22,358 nucleotides of DNA from Larix sibirica (GCA_004151065.3 NWUY0300001594.1:38164-60521); one strand, 5' to 3'. Counted from the stretch's first letter, positions 8,880 through 19,333 are shown. Numbers and translations: made by a program. Notes: a model not told the origin generated them from the letters alone.

Positions 8880-10660
8880 CAACATCTCAGCATATAGCTA
8901 TAAAATTATAAAACCGAAATGCGAAGGAGATATAACTATCCCCAATCTCTGCGCTTCCAGCATGTAATATAAAATTCTAATACATAATACTCAGGAGATC
9001 TATCTATCCCCAATCTCGGCGCTGCCGTATGTAATATAATGTAAAAAATAGTACCCAAGCAGTACCAAACAAGGGTACCAAACAAGGATAATTAAATGCA
9101 TGTAATTAACATAATAAGCAGACAACATAGAGCAGACCTTCATCTTTGTTCCTTCATCCAACAACACCCAGCATGTAAACTAATAAAATAAACAATAGGC
9201 AGAGAGCAAACTTCTTCATTTCTGCGCCTTCCTCAGCATACATCCAACATGCAAATTAATAAGTATAACATACTGAAACCAAAGCATCAGCGTTACAATA
9301 TGTATAATTTTTAACCCATCATATATGTAGGGAGCAAACTCAATCTGCATATAAATAATATGTGAAACAGGAAATTCCTCAGGGTTTCTTTTTCCAATCT
9401 CTCCATAGCTCATCTACATGGTATAAAATGAATACAATGATCCAGCATGTCGCCCTTCTGTATATAATTAATATAATACAACCCGCATATTAATAAGAGA
9501 TACTCTCTCAAAGTTCTCTGCGGTTATATATCTATATGTTAATAAGAGTATAACGAAAAGGAAGAGCATAACTTAAAAATGCATCAAGAAAATCGACCCT
9601 GCGTGCAGCAATAGCTAGTGTGTACCTATATGTAATATTCAGGAAAACAAGAGATTCAGGGATTCAACATCCCAACCTTGGGCTGTCAGCAAAAATGCGA
9701 ATAAAAGAAAAAACCAACATATGGACAGAAAATTACTTGGGGGATCTTCCACTCTCTCGGCACAACATCAAGAAAAAGCATTACATATATAAAACATGCA
9801 AAGGATAGGGTGAAGGGATCTTCTCCTAACCATACCCGTAAGCCAGGAGAACATACCTACGCATAATACATGCAAGGAATACTATACCGGGATCCATTTT
9901 TCCCAATGGAGCCTTACGCACAAAAATCCGGCAAATTTGAAAAGGAGTATATATATAATTATACGCAGCTGGGATCTGTCTTCCCAAGCATCGGTGTAAT
10001 AATACTACCCATCTCTACAAACAACATCAGCATTTAAATGGATATAATGAAATCCATTGGAGTATACAAGGACCGACTCATCTCTGCAAACATCATCAAC
10101 ATTATATGTACAATATATGAAATGGAAAATGTGAACGGAAATACTCATATCACTGCGTATGCATCCGGGACAACATCCAGCGTGTTTACAACACAAAATA
10201 CAGATTAGAATTAGAGACGGCAAAAGGATCTTTCTCCAACCCACTGTGCATGGCACATCTAATATAAAATATAAACTCTATGCCTATGGAGCTTTCATCC
10301 AACATACTATCATAAAGTATGCATGCAATACTCAGAATGAGTATAAGCAATTAAGCAGAGAGCAACCACACATCTCCGGCCTTCACGAAAGTACAGCAAT
10401 AACATAAATAATCAAATTGCAAGCACTAAGAAATAGCTCGGAGAATAGCCACTCATCTCCAGCCCTCACACAGTTATAGAATTAGCAAATGCAATTGAGT
10501 TTAAAAGCATACAGAATATCTCAGACAGAAATAAACGCAGCCAACCAAAAAGATAAATGCCCTCTCACCATTTACCTAGACAACTTTCAGGGTGTCCATG
10601 CTATCGAAAGGGCAGGGATCAATACCCCAACTCTGCTTTATCACTTCATGAACGCAGCCA
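8880..10660 (-). repeat. eroded ~70-80 bp tandem modules in LTR
   Basis: Modules share a CCCCAATCTCTGCGC-like block followed by CCAGCATGTAATATA-like sequence and an AT-rich linker. Clear blocks are at about 8940, 9009 and 9227, with weaker ones at 9391 and 9516 and GGGATC/TTCTCC-type variants up to 10620. The diverged LTR has the same kind of blocks. The LTR appears to have grown by tandem duplication. Confidence 0.55.
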
Positions 10661-10679
10661 TCTCCCCAAAAATTCCCCC

Positions 10680-11025
10680 TGATGTAAAACACACCCTTTA
10701 TTTAATAAAAAGAACAATAAAATAAACTCTCCCTTCAGAAGTATAACGCACACCCCAGAAATAAAACGCACACTTCCTTTAATAAAAAGATAAATAAAAC
10801 ATTTTCTCAACTCTCCCTTGAGAAGTATAACGCACACCCAAAGGAAAACGCACACTTCCTTTAATAAAAAGATAAATAAAATAGATAAATAAAACATTTT
10901 CTCAACTCTCCCTCGAGAAGTATAACGCACACCCATAAGTAAAACGCACACTTCCTTTAATAGAAAGATAAATAAAATAAATAAATGATAAACGGTTTCT
11001 CCATTAAGAAGTAAGAAGCACGTAA
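10680..11025 (-). repeat. three-and-a-half copy ~84-95 bp tandem array
   Basis: ACTCTCCCT starts at 10726, 10810 and 10905, followed by a degenerate unit near 10995. Each unit holds GAAGTATAACGCACACCC, then AAAACGCACACTTCCTTTAAT and an A-rich GATAAATAAA tail. Spacings are 84, 95 and about 90 bases. The array produces a long minus-strand open frame (10646-11047) rich in Leu and Phe that is a repeat artefact and not a gene. The copy lies at 17727-18072. Confidence 0.85.
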
Positions 11026-11642
11026 ATAAAAACATAAAGGGAGACATAAAAATATGGCAAGAGAAATTAACTAGAATAGCATAAGTCTTTAACTTTCTCC
11101 TTTGTAAATGTTTTACTCAACTCTCCAAGCATTTAACTTTGGTAAATATCCAAGTTATGGAAATATTTGTAACCTCATAACCAATTTAAAAACTTACTTT
11201 TCATTATTAATTGAATTACTTTCTTTTGATTCCATTTTAACTCTCTTATACCTAAAACCAAATTGAAATAGTAATACTTACCTCTTAATAATGAGTACCA
11301 AACTAATATTATTTTTCTCTTTGTAATATCATTATAAGATATTTATAATATTTATAAAATATCTCTTTTATCTCAAAATAACAAACTTTATTTTTAATAT
11401 TAACAAAGTCTTTATCATAAGACTATTGTTTAGAATAATATCTAGGATAAACCTAGTAACATCATAGTAAATATTTACCCTTCTTTTAGAATATCAATAT
11501 GTAGATATCTTATATATAATAGTATTATAAATTTAATGCATTCAAAAGTACAGAATTACAAAGTATTAATAGAGTCAATGTTTCACTAATAATTATAAAG
11601 CATTATTTTAAATAATCTATATAGGCATCATGCATACCTATT

Positions 11643-11671
11643 ACAAATATTATTATATTAATAATATTTGT
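11643..11671. repeat. perfect 13-bp inverted repeat
   Basis: ACAAATATTATTA, a 3-base loop TAT, then TAATAATATTTGT: 13 paired bases with no mismatch. It is the longest of a series of hairpins in the first third of the LTR (minus sense). The second copy is at 18690-18718. Confidence 0.85.
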
Positions 11672-11706
11672 CTAGGTGATAGTATATATATATATTCTTA
11701 TGATGC

Positions 11707-12101
11707 ACTAAGTAACCATCACTTAGTCTTTTAGGTGATAAATAGCTTAGCTTATGCTAAGTACAAGATAGTTGTTTTAAAGAAGAAAACCCTAGACATG
11801 CCATGGTGGACATCCCATGCCCGGACTAGGATGTCAAGGACATCCATAGGATTTTCTTAATTTTAGTTAACAGCTTTTAGGACAGATTAACTTAATGTTA
11901 AGTTTTAGGTCTTAGGATACTTTTACTGCCTCTTGGCGGTTAAGGGTAACTTCAACGTCCCCTTCAAGGACTAACCGAAACCTTGAATAACTCAAGTAAC
12001 CTTCAGTGAACGTTATAGTTCACTCAAGTGCTTGCCACAACAAGATAACATATGTCATCAAGTCATGGCTTCCAAGCCATTCACCTCTTCCTCTAGAGAG
12101 G
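11707..12101. repeat. cluster of perfect short inverted repeats
   Basis: Successive perfect hairpins: 11707-11727 (ACTAAGT arms), 11746-11761 (CTTAGC), 11829-11845 (GGATGTC), 11889-11904 (AACTTAA), 11963-11987 (TTCAAGG), 12005-12024 (AGTGAAC), 12065-12080 (ATGGCTT) and 12090-12101 (CCTCT). Most have 7-base arms with loops of 2-11 bases. Repeated at +7047 in copy 2 (18754-19148). Confidence 0.7.
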
Positions 12102-12189
12102 ATTCGTGCCGTCAACGTTAGGTTGCAACATGAGCCGAGTCTCCTACATCTAATATTCACAATTTAAATTACTTGGCTTACAACATTTA

Positions 12190-12222
12190 CTGGTGGGGCC
12201 TTGGCCTTGAGCTCCTCACCAG
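12190..12222 (-). repeat. covarying LTR hairpin, copy 1
   Basis: The minus strand starts CTGGTGAGG and ends CCCACCAG over 33 bases, around a GGCCAAGGCC core. The outer six base pairs are preserved in the copies at 19237-19269 and 22292-22324 despite changes in the arms. Confidence 0.65.
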
Positions 12223-12250
12223 AAAACAAGTACAATAACACTTACACCTA

Positions 12251-12594
12251 TGTTGTGGAGTACACCGAAACGTAGAAGAAAACGCAGTTCAAGTACAATG
12301 AAGTTCGTTCCTTCGAGTTGGGAGGACGGTTGGATTAGCTACCCAATTGGTCCAGCTTTAGAGGCATGCAACGAATGGAGGTTTTGAAGGATTGACAAAG
12401 TACTAATGTAGTACTAGGTGGTAGGCACAACAATTGAACCAAGAGGGGCTCTTAGAGGGTCCCATCTATGATAGTCGGTTGCAGATCGTCGCACAGAACA
12501 ATCATGGTCACAGGATGTGGTTGCAGCATGTTTCTGAGCAACGGGGCTACTTGGAGTTGTTGTCGGGACGACAACAAGATTAAGTGGGGAAGGT
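12251..12594 (+). mobile_element. G2 internal 3' tail
   Basis: Sequence between the nested family M LTR and the G2 3' LTR. One plus-strand frame runs open from near 12251 to a stop at about 12390. A second open stretch, 12425-12583, follows a stop at 12422-12424 and encodes 52 residues ending ELLSGRQQD just before the polypurine tract. I do not recognise either as a domain; by position they would be the remains of the 3' coding end. Confidence 0.5.
12584..12593 (+). promoter_or_regulatory. G2 polypurine tract
   Basis: GTGGGGAAGG sits directly before TGTCATGACC, the LTR 5' end. It would prime plus-strand DNA synthesis. Its position immediately after the last stop codon (12581-12583) is the arrangement expected for an LTR retrotransposon. 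Confidence 0.75.
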
Positions 12595-13257
12595 TGTCAT
12601 GACCACGTTTTGGCACAAATCCCACACACTCATGGGAGTTTTGCACTCACTCCCAAGAGGCTGGATTGGGTGCCCAAGTGGGAAAAATGAAGTTCGGTTC
12701 GTAAGAAGACTTGGCAAGTGGGGCACTTCTCCATGCGATGGAATGAAGGTAGGGCATATGCACCAGGAAAGGACACGTTCCCACCAATGAATCCCCCACT
12801 CAACCAAGTGGAGATTGGAAATCCCACGAGTGTGGCACCTCGACGACACGTTGGATGGTTAGCATGAGGATGGCAGCTTCTTGTGTAGCTCAGTTTGGAA
12901 GCCTGAGCGAACTCATGCTCGAAGCTCGAGCGAACTCATGTTCGAATCCAGTGCAATGAACTCATGTTGGGAGTCAGAGCAGCGAACTTGGGTTGGAAGC
13001 TCCTTGCCCAGAACGTGATGGAAGCTCCACGCTTATCTCGGTGTTGGAAGCTCGGTAGGAAAGATGATTTGGGAGCCCGGAAGATAACATGGATGTGGAC
13101 CTACGATGGACCAAAGAAAGTGCATGAAGGATGGAGAAAAGTGGCAACGGATATGTCGAAGAAGTGGGGCAAGTGCCCACACGACCCGATGAAGGAACGC
13201 CCAGATGGACCAAAACGACGATGCACCCGAGGCAAAGAGACCATTGGAAAGATGGTC
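12595..13257 (+). mobile_element. G2 3' LTR, truncated in U3
   Basis: Aligns with 2762-3452 from the LTR start through the minisatellite (12895-13065) to CGAGGCAAAGAGACCATT, then homology ends. TATA box, R and U5 are missing. It shares GGCAAGTGGGGCACTT-like and AAGTGGGGCAAGTGCCCA blocks with the 5' LTR. Roughly three quarters to four fifths identity by eye. Confidence 0.75.
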
Positions 13258-13355
13258 GACGCTGTCCCGTTCTTACTAAACAGAATGAAAAGAATTTTAT
13301 ACATGATGTATTCTATGTTTGTAATCTGAAAGTCAGAGTGATCAATGTGGGCCAA
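13258..13355. other. short unassigned stretch
   Basis: About 100 bases between the truncated G2 LTR and an LTR-like start at 13356. It does not match the corresponding part of the G2 5' LTR. No coding or structural feature is supported. Confidence 0.5.
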
Positions 13356-13416
13356 TGTAATATCCCCATTTTGACCCTTAGGATATTTTGGGCTATAATG
13401 TAAATATTGTATGCAT
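13356..13416 (+). mobile_element. possible LTR 5' end, broken at N
   Basis: TGTAATATCCCC followed by ATTTTGACCC resembles the TGTAATATCCC start of family M LTRs and of many plant Ty3/gypsy LTRs. It reads on the plus strand and is cut at the N at 13417 after 61 bases. No polypurine tract precedes it, so its identity as an LTR start is tentative. Confidence 0.35.
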
Positions 13417-13417
13417 N
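13417..13417. other. single N, probable contig join
   Basis: One undetermined base. Sequence character changes across it, from AT-rich LTR-like sequence to pyrimidine-rich, balanced DNA. Confidence 0.55.
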
Positions 13418-13831
13418 TACCTCCTCTCACTTCTCGCACACAGAGGGTCATCTCCTCATAAGGGCCACCTCTTAAGAGAGGGTCATCTCCCTTTTCAAAT
13501 CCATCCTGAAAGAGGCCTCCTCTTAGTCTGCTCCTTGAATTTGGAAACCCAACACCCACCCAGTTCTCTCAAGTTATATGAGTTACGGACGTCTGAGTTA
13601 CGGAGTGCTTTCAGGATTTATTTATGTCACAGAAAAACATGGTACCTCCTCTAAGAGTTCATTAGGGTAACACATCTCCTATTCTATACCCAAGTGTTGG
13701 TGTTCATTTTTGGCCCAAATCTGTGCTCCATACATGGCGTTTTGTCCTTCATTCTTATTTTCTTAGCTTTATTTAAGTTAGCTTTATTTTAATTTCCAGG
13801 GCGCCTCCCTCCCCCTCCTACTTATCTTATT
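13418..13831. other. pyrimidine-rich, possibly LTR-derived sequence
   Basis: Contains four variants of ACCTCCTCT/CCTCTTAAGAG (13419, 13466, 13517, 13644) and a pyrimidine run CCTCCCTCCCCCTCC near 13804-13818, leading into the start of the 5.4-kb block. The arrangement could be the U3 end and R of an LTR whose R/U5 is 13832-13940, but I see no TATA box and no homologue inside the window. Confidence 0.3.
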
Positions 13832-15159
13832 AGGATGAGGGTTTTTATTGTGTAGAGTTATCTTGTAATTTCTCTTGATTCTCTCAATATTTTCACTTCT
13901 CTGGTCCCGAACTGTCTCGTGTGCATGCAAAGATGTCCCATATCATTGTATTAGTGAACACTTGGTTCACACTGTAGCTCTAATGCCACTATCATGGCCA
14001 ACCTTAGTTCTTTTGTGAAATCCTTTTGGTTTTAGCAATTCTCTCGCCATTGATTCGCTTGGTTCTGGAACGCCAAGCCCTTACTTCATGCTATCAATTC
14101 CTCGCACATATCAACCAAATAGGTTTATTTAGCTAAATCCTCATGGAGTTCAAGCGTCAAACATTATCATAATATTTTGTATCACATAACACTATACATG
14201 ATCATAGTTCCTTGCAATGTTATTTTGATAAACAAAAGATTCACATCTTGATATTACTCATGCTATGAGTCTATCTCTTCATGAGCCCCTAATTTTTATT
14301 CAGACTCTTACAATATGCCCTTGTCTTCCAACAAGTCCCGTCGATATTTACAATCTTAGCACATTGACTGCTTTCCTTTTATTTTATTTTTGTATCTTAT
14401 GAGGTGATAAGTTTACAACCTCTTCAATAATTCAAATGGTCATTCTACCATTCAACTGTTTCGGCTTCACTCTTTATACATTTACAAGACTATTGTAGAA
14501 CAATTTCTGCATATAAACATATCTCTCTCTATATATCAAGGAGATTCTACAGAACATTTCCATTTCTTTGTGAATGTATCAAGGGTTAAATCATAATCCA
14601 AATTCCATTTCTTGTACATCTACATAGTAAATAATACCAAAACAAAACCAAAGCATCACCATGTACTTATATTTAATTCCACAATTATGTCGGTTGGGGG
14701 TGATAACACACCTCACCATAAATTTGAACATTTTCATCTATGAGGAAGATGGAGTGGAACATTTTTCCTACATCTCGATACAAACAGACAATAAAGTACT
14801 CATCATGCTCAACATATTCATAATAAGCACACCTTTGACAAACATTTTCCTACATACAATAAATATGAAAAAGGGATTCAAATGTCAGCATGAAATAACT
14901 CATAACCAAACAATTTACTGCTATAGAAATAGCACAACTTTAACACGTGTTCCATAAAGTCCTTTCATTAAGTGTGAGATTGTATCTCTATTATTTATCC
15001 AAGAGACCATACCATCTTACTAGGAGAATGCTAATCCTTGAGCACTATATCAAAGTACATATTACTAGCATAATAAATAATGGAACATGGTAGTGTTACC
15101 TCCCTTGACATTTTCATACCTCATGTTGAGCCTACATACGCCTGAGTGCTGAAACTTCT
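13832..15159 (-). mobile_element. family M leader / internal 5' region, copy 2
   Basis: Identical to 6785-8112, including the degenerate PBS-like site at 13977-13990. No coding frame is supported. Together with the LTR to its right it forms the 5' end of a minus-strand element whose gag-pol would lie to the left but is absent. Confidence 0.6.
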
Positions 15160-15173
15160 GTTCTGATATCACT
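15160..15173 (-). promoter_or_regulatory. family M primer-binding site, copy 2
   Basis: Same as 8113-8126. It lies one base from the LTR terminus at 15175. Confidence 0.8.
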
Positions 15174-15174
15174 T

Positions 15175-18100
15175 TGTAACATACCCACTATCCGCTTTGA
15201 TCATTTGCAAGAATTTGAGATGTAAAGTTTTTCCTTGACATCAACAATCTAGGTATTCATAAAAACATACATGTACATTAAGCAAGAGTAGTATTGGATG
15301 TAAACACATGCCATCAACACCCTTTTCCTCTATCCATAAGAGTTTACGCATTAAACATGACTAGCCAAACTTTTACTCCAACCAATGGCTCATCCATTTA
15401 CCATTAGTATATTTGTACATATTAACTGCAAAGGTGTGAAAACCTAAATAGTCTTGATGATCATTACGCTATCGAAAACCTTTCACAAGTAAACCATCAT
15501 TTTACATGTAAACTCATGCAATAGATAATTATCATTCTGCATTGAATCTCACTTACCACTTCAAATCACAATTCTCAAATAAATTAAAACACATCAAGTA
15601 CACATAAGAAGGAGACCTATATACTTGGTTCACCCAACTCTTTGGACTAAGTCCACCTCCCACATAACCAACAAATGAACTTAGAAGTATTACAGGGATT
15701 TCTCCCACTGTGATCACAACTAGATCATAACAATAATTAAAAAGAGACACCCTTCCTTCCCAAGGGTTCTGGAGCATAATATAACCTATACCAGTCATAT
15801 GCATAAGCTATGCTCGTCCCCTTCTAGCATACGTTTACACATACCAATAATTTACAGTCTATATACATAGGATTTACCATACTTCAACCAGTATATGCTT
15901 ATATATTCCAATAGTAATTATTAACTCAACATCTCAGCATATAGCTATAAAATTATAAAACCGAAATGCGAAGGAGATATAACTATCCCCAATCTCTGCG
16001 CTTCCAGCATGTAATATAAAATTCTAATACATAATACTCAGGAGATCTATCTATCCCCAATCTCGGCGCTGCCGTATGTAATATAATGTAAAAAATAGTA
16101 CCCAAGCAGTACCAAACAAGGGTACCAAACAAGGATAATTAAATGCATGTAATTAACATAATAAGCAGACAACATAGAGCAGACCTTCATCTTTGTTCCT
16201 TCATCCAACAACACCCAGCATGTAAACTAATAAAATAAACAATAGGCAGAGAGCAAACTTCTTCATTTCTGCGCCTTCCTCAGCATACATCCAACATGCA
16301 AATTAATAAGTATAACATACTGAAACCAAAGCATCAGCGTTACAATATGTATAATTTTTAACCCATCATATATGTAGGGAGCAAACTCAATCTGCATATA
16401 AATAATATGTGAAACAGGAAATTCCTCAGGGTTTCTTTTTCCAATCTCTCCATAGCTCATCTACATGGTATAAAATGAATACAATGATCCAGCATGTCGC
16501 CCTTCTGTATATAATTAATATAATACAACCCGCATATTAATAAGAGATACTCTCTCAAAGTTCTCTGCGGTTATATATCTATATGTTAATAAGAGTATAA
16601 CGAAAAGGAAGAGCATAACTTAAAAATGCATCAAGAAAATCGACCCTGCGTGCAGCAATAGCTAGTGTGTACCTATATGTAATATTCAGGAAAACAAGAG
16701 ATTCAGGGATTCAACATCCCAACCTTGGGCTGTCAGCAAAAATGCGAATAAAAGAAAAAACCAACATATGGACAGAAAATTACTTGGGGGATCTTCCACT
16801 CTCTCGGCACAACATCAAGAAAAAGCATTACATATATAAAACATGCAAAGGATAGGGTGAAGGGATCTTCTCCTAACCATACCCGTAAGCCAGGAGAACA
16901 TACCTACGCATAATACATGCAAGGAATACTATACCGGGATCCATTTTTCCCAATGGAGCCTTACGCACAAAAATCCGGCAAATTTGAAAAGGAGTATATA
17001 TATAATTATACGCAGCTGGGATCTGTCTTCCCAAGCATCGGTGTAATAATACTACCCATCTCTACAAACAACATCAGCATTTAAATGGATATAATGAAAT
17101 CCATTGGAGTATACAAGGACCGACTCATCTCTGCAAACATCATCAACATTATATGTACAATATATGAAATGGAAAATGTGAACGGAAATACTCATATCAC
17201 TGCGTATGCATCCGGGACAACATCCAGCGTGTTTACAACACAAAATACAGATTAGAATTAGAGACGGCAAAAGGATCTTTCTCCAACCCACTGTGCATGG
17301 CACATCTAATATAAAATATAAACTCTATGCCTATGGAGCTTTCATCCAACATACTATCATAAAGTATGCATGCAATACTCAGAATGAGTATAAGCAATTA
17401 AGCAGAGAGCAACCACACATCTCCGGCCTTCACGAAAGTACAGCAATAACATAAATAATCAAATTGCAAGCACTAAGAAATAGCTCGGAGAATAGCCACT
17501 CATCTCCAGCCCTCACACAGTTATAGAATTAGCAAATGCAATTGAGTTTAAAAGCATACAGAATATCTCAGACAGAAATAAACGCAGCCAACCAAAAAGA
17601 TAAATGCCCTCTCACCATTTACCTAGACAACTTTCAGGGTGTCCATGCTATCGAAAGGGCAGGGATCAATACCCCAACTCTGCTTTATCACTTCATGAAC
17701 GCAGCCATCTCCCCAAAAATTCCCCCTGATGTAAAACACACCCTTTATTTAATAAAAAGAACAATAAAATAAACTCTCCCTTCAGAAGTATAACGCACAC
17801 CCCAGAAATAAAACGCACACTTCCTTTAATAAAAAGATAAATAAAACATTTTCTCAACTCTCCCTTGAGAAGTATAACGCACACCCAAAGGAAAACGCAC
17901 ACTTCCTTTAATAAAAAGATAAATAAAATAGATAAATAAAACATTTTCTCAACTCTCCCTCGAGAAGTATAACGCACACCCATAAGTAAAACGCACACTT
18001 CCTTTAATAGAAAGATAAATAAAATAAATAAATGATAAACGGTTTCTCCATTAAGAAGTAAGAAGCACGTAAATAAAAACATAAAGGGAGACATAAAAAT

Positions 18101-19333
18101 ATGGCAAGAGAAATTAACTAGAATAGCATAAGTCTTTAACTTTCTCCTTTGTAAATGTTTTACTCAACTCTCCAAGCATTTAACTTTGGTAAATATCCAA
18201 GTTATGGAAATATTTGTAACCTCATAACCAATTTAAAAACTTACTTTTCATTATTAATTGAATTACTTTCTTTTGATTCCATTTTAACTCTCTTATACCT
18301 AAAACCAAATTGAAATAGTAATACTTACCTCTTAATAATGAGTACCAAACTAATATTATTTTTCTCTTTGTAATATCATTATAAGATATTTATAATATTT
18401 ATAAAATATCTCTTTTATCTCAAAATAACAAACTTTATTTTTAATATTAACAAAGTCTTTATCATAAGACTATTGTTTAGAATAATATCTAGGATAAACC
18501 TAGTAACATCATAGTAAATATTTACCCTTCTTTTAGAATATCAATATGTAGATATCTTATATATAATAGTATTATAAATTTAATGCATTCAAAAGTACAG
18601 AATTACAAAGTATTAATAGAGTCAATGTTTCACTAATAATTATAAAGCATTATTTTAAATAATCTATATAGGCATCATGCATACCTATTACAAATATTAT
18701 TATATTAATAATATTTGTCTAGGTGATAGTATATATATATATTCTTATGATGCACTAAGTAACCATCACTTAGTCTTTTAGGTGATAAATAGCTTAGCTT
18801 ATGCTAAGTACAAGATAGTTGTTTTAAAGAAGAAAACCCTAGACATGCCATGGTGGACATCCCATGCCCGGACTAGGATGTCAAGGACATCCATAGGATT
18901 TTCTTAATTTTAGTTAACAGCTTTTAGGACAGATTAACTTAATGTTAAGTTTTAGGTCTTAGGATACTTTTACTGCCTCTTGGCGGTTAAGGGTAACTTC
19001 AACGTCCCCTTCAAGGACTAACCGAAACCTTGAATAACTCAAGTAACCTTCAGTGAACGTTATAGTTCACTCAAGTGCTTGCCACAACAAGATAACATAT
19101 GTCATCAAGTCATGGCTTCCAAGCCATTCACCTCTTCCTCTAGAGAGGATTCGTGCCGTCAACGTTAGGTTGCAACATGAGCCGAGTCTCCTACATCTAA
19201 TATTCACAATTTAAATTACTTGGCTTACAACATTTACTAGTGCGGCCTTGGCCTTGATCTCCTCACCAGCAAACATGTACAATAACACTTACACCTACAA
19301 AGAATAGTAGTGGGGTAAAAGAGGGATATTACA
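15175..19333 (-). mobile_element. family M LTR, copy 2, complete (4,159 bp)
   Basis: On the minus strand it runs from TGTAATATCCC (19333) to GGGTATGTTACA (15175), so both ends are TG...CA inside near-matching inverted termini. A polypurine tract abuts the 5' end and a primer-binding site the 3' end. LTRs above 4 kb are known in plants but are unusual. Because both internal-side signals flank one LTR, it is shared between two element bodies or joined by misassembly. It contains the R/U5 motif (15624-15656), the tandem modules (15927-17707), the 90-bp array (17727-18072) and the hairpins (18690-19148, 19237-19269). Confidence 0.8.
19237..19269 (-). repeat. covarying LTR hairpin, copy 2
   Basis: The minus strand begins CTGGTG and ends CACTAG, so the third pair is G-U in RNA where copy 1 has G-C and the diverged LTR A-U. 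Loop changes also occur (GATC for GCTC, CCG for CCC). Confidence 0.6.

Larger units (their letters stand above)
6785..12191. repeat. 5,407-bp perfect direct repeat, copy 1
   Basis: Every stretch I compared matches 13832-19238 at a constant offset of 7,047 bases, with no indel. The match starts at AGGATGAGGG (right after the N) and ends at TTTACT. From 12192 there are 5 mismatches in the next 59 bases, and homology is lost at 12251. The block spans a family M leader, a primer-binding site and most of an LTR. Confidence 0.9.
8128..12250 (-). mobile_element. family M LTR, copy 1 (5' tip missing)
   Basis: On the minus strand this LTR ends GGGTATGTTACA next to the primer-binding site. Its 5' tip is missing: alignment with copy 2 stops at 12250, 83 bases before copy 2's TGTAATATCCC end, and G2 sequence follows directly. 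It contains, reading from low to high coordinates, a conserved R/U5 motif (8577-8609), eroded tandem units (8880-10660), a 90-bp tandem array (10680-11025), a hairpin-rich zone (11643-12101) and a terminal hairpin (12190-12222). The minus strand has no real gene. Confidence 0.75.
13832..19238. repeat. 5,407-bp perfect direct repeat, copy 2
   Basis: Partner of 6785-12191 at an offset of 7,047 bases. Unlike copy 1, its left edge is continuous with upstream sequence, and its right edge continues into a complete LTR terminus and polypurine tract. Copy 2 is therefore the better candidate for the native location. Confidence 0.9.

Noticed and set aside
10646-11047. Minus-strand open frame of 133 codons with hydrophobic repeats, resembling a membrane protein
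   Set aside because: It is the translation of the 90-bp tandem array; the repeats and Leu/Phe bias follow from the A-rich units. The same applies at 17693-18094.
8128-12250. CRISPR-like or regularly spaced repeat array
   Set aside because: Module spacing is irregular and modules are diverged; the context is a plant LTR.
6347-12250. A simple solo LTR inserted into G2
   Set aside because: The primer-binding site and leader at 6785-8126 show internal element sequence, so it is not a solo LTR as assembled. It could become one if the 5.4-kb block is misplaced.
13101-13559. Minus-strand open frame of 152 codons
   Set aside because: It runs across the N at 13417 and joins unrelated sequence, so it cannot be one gene as assembled.
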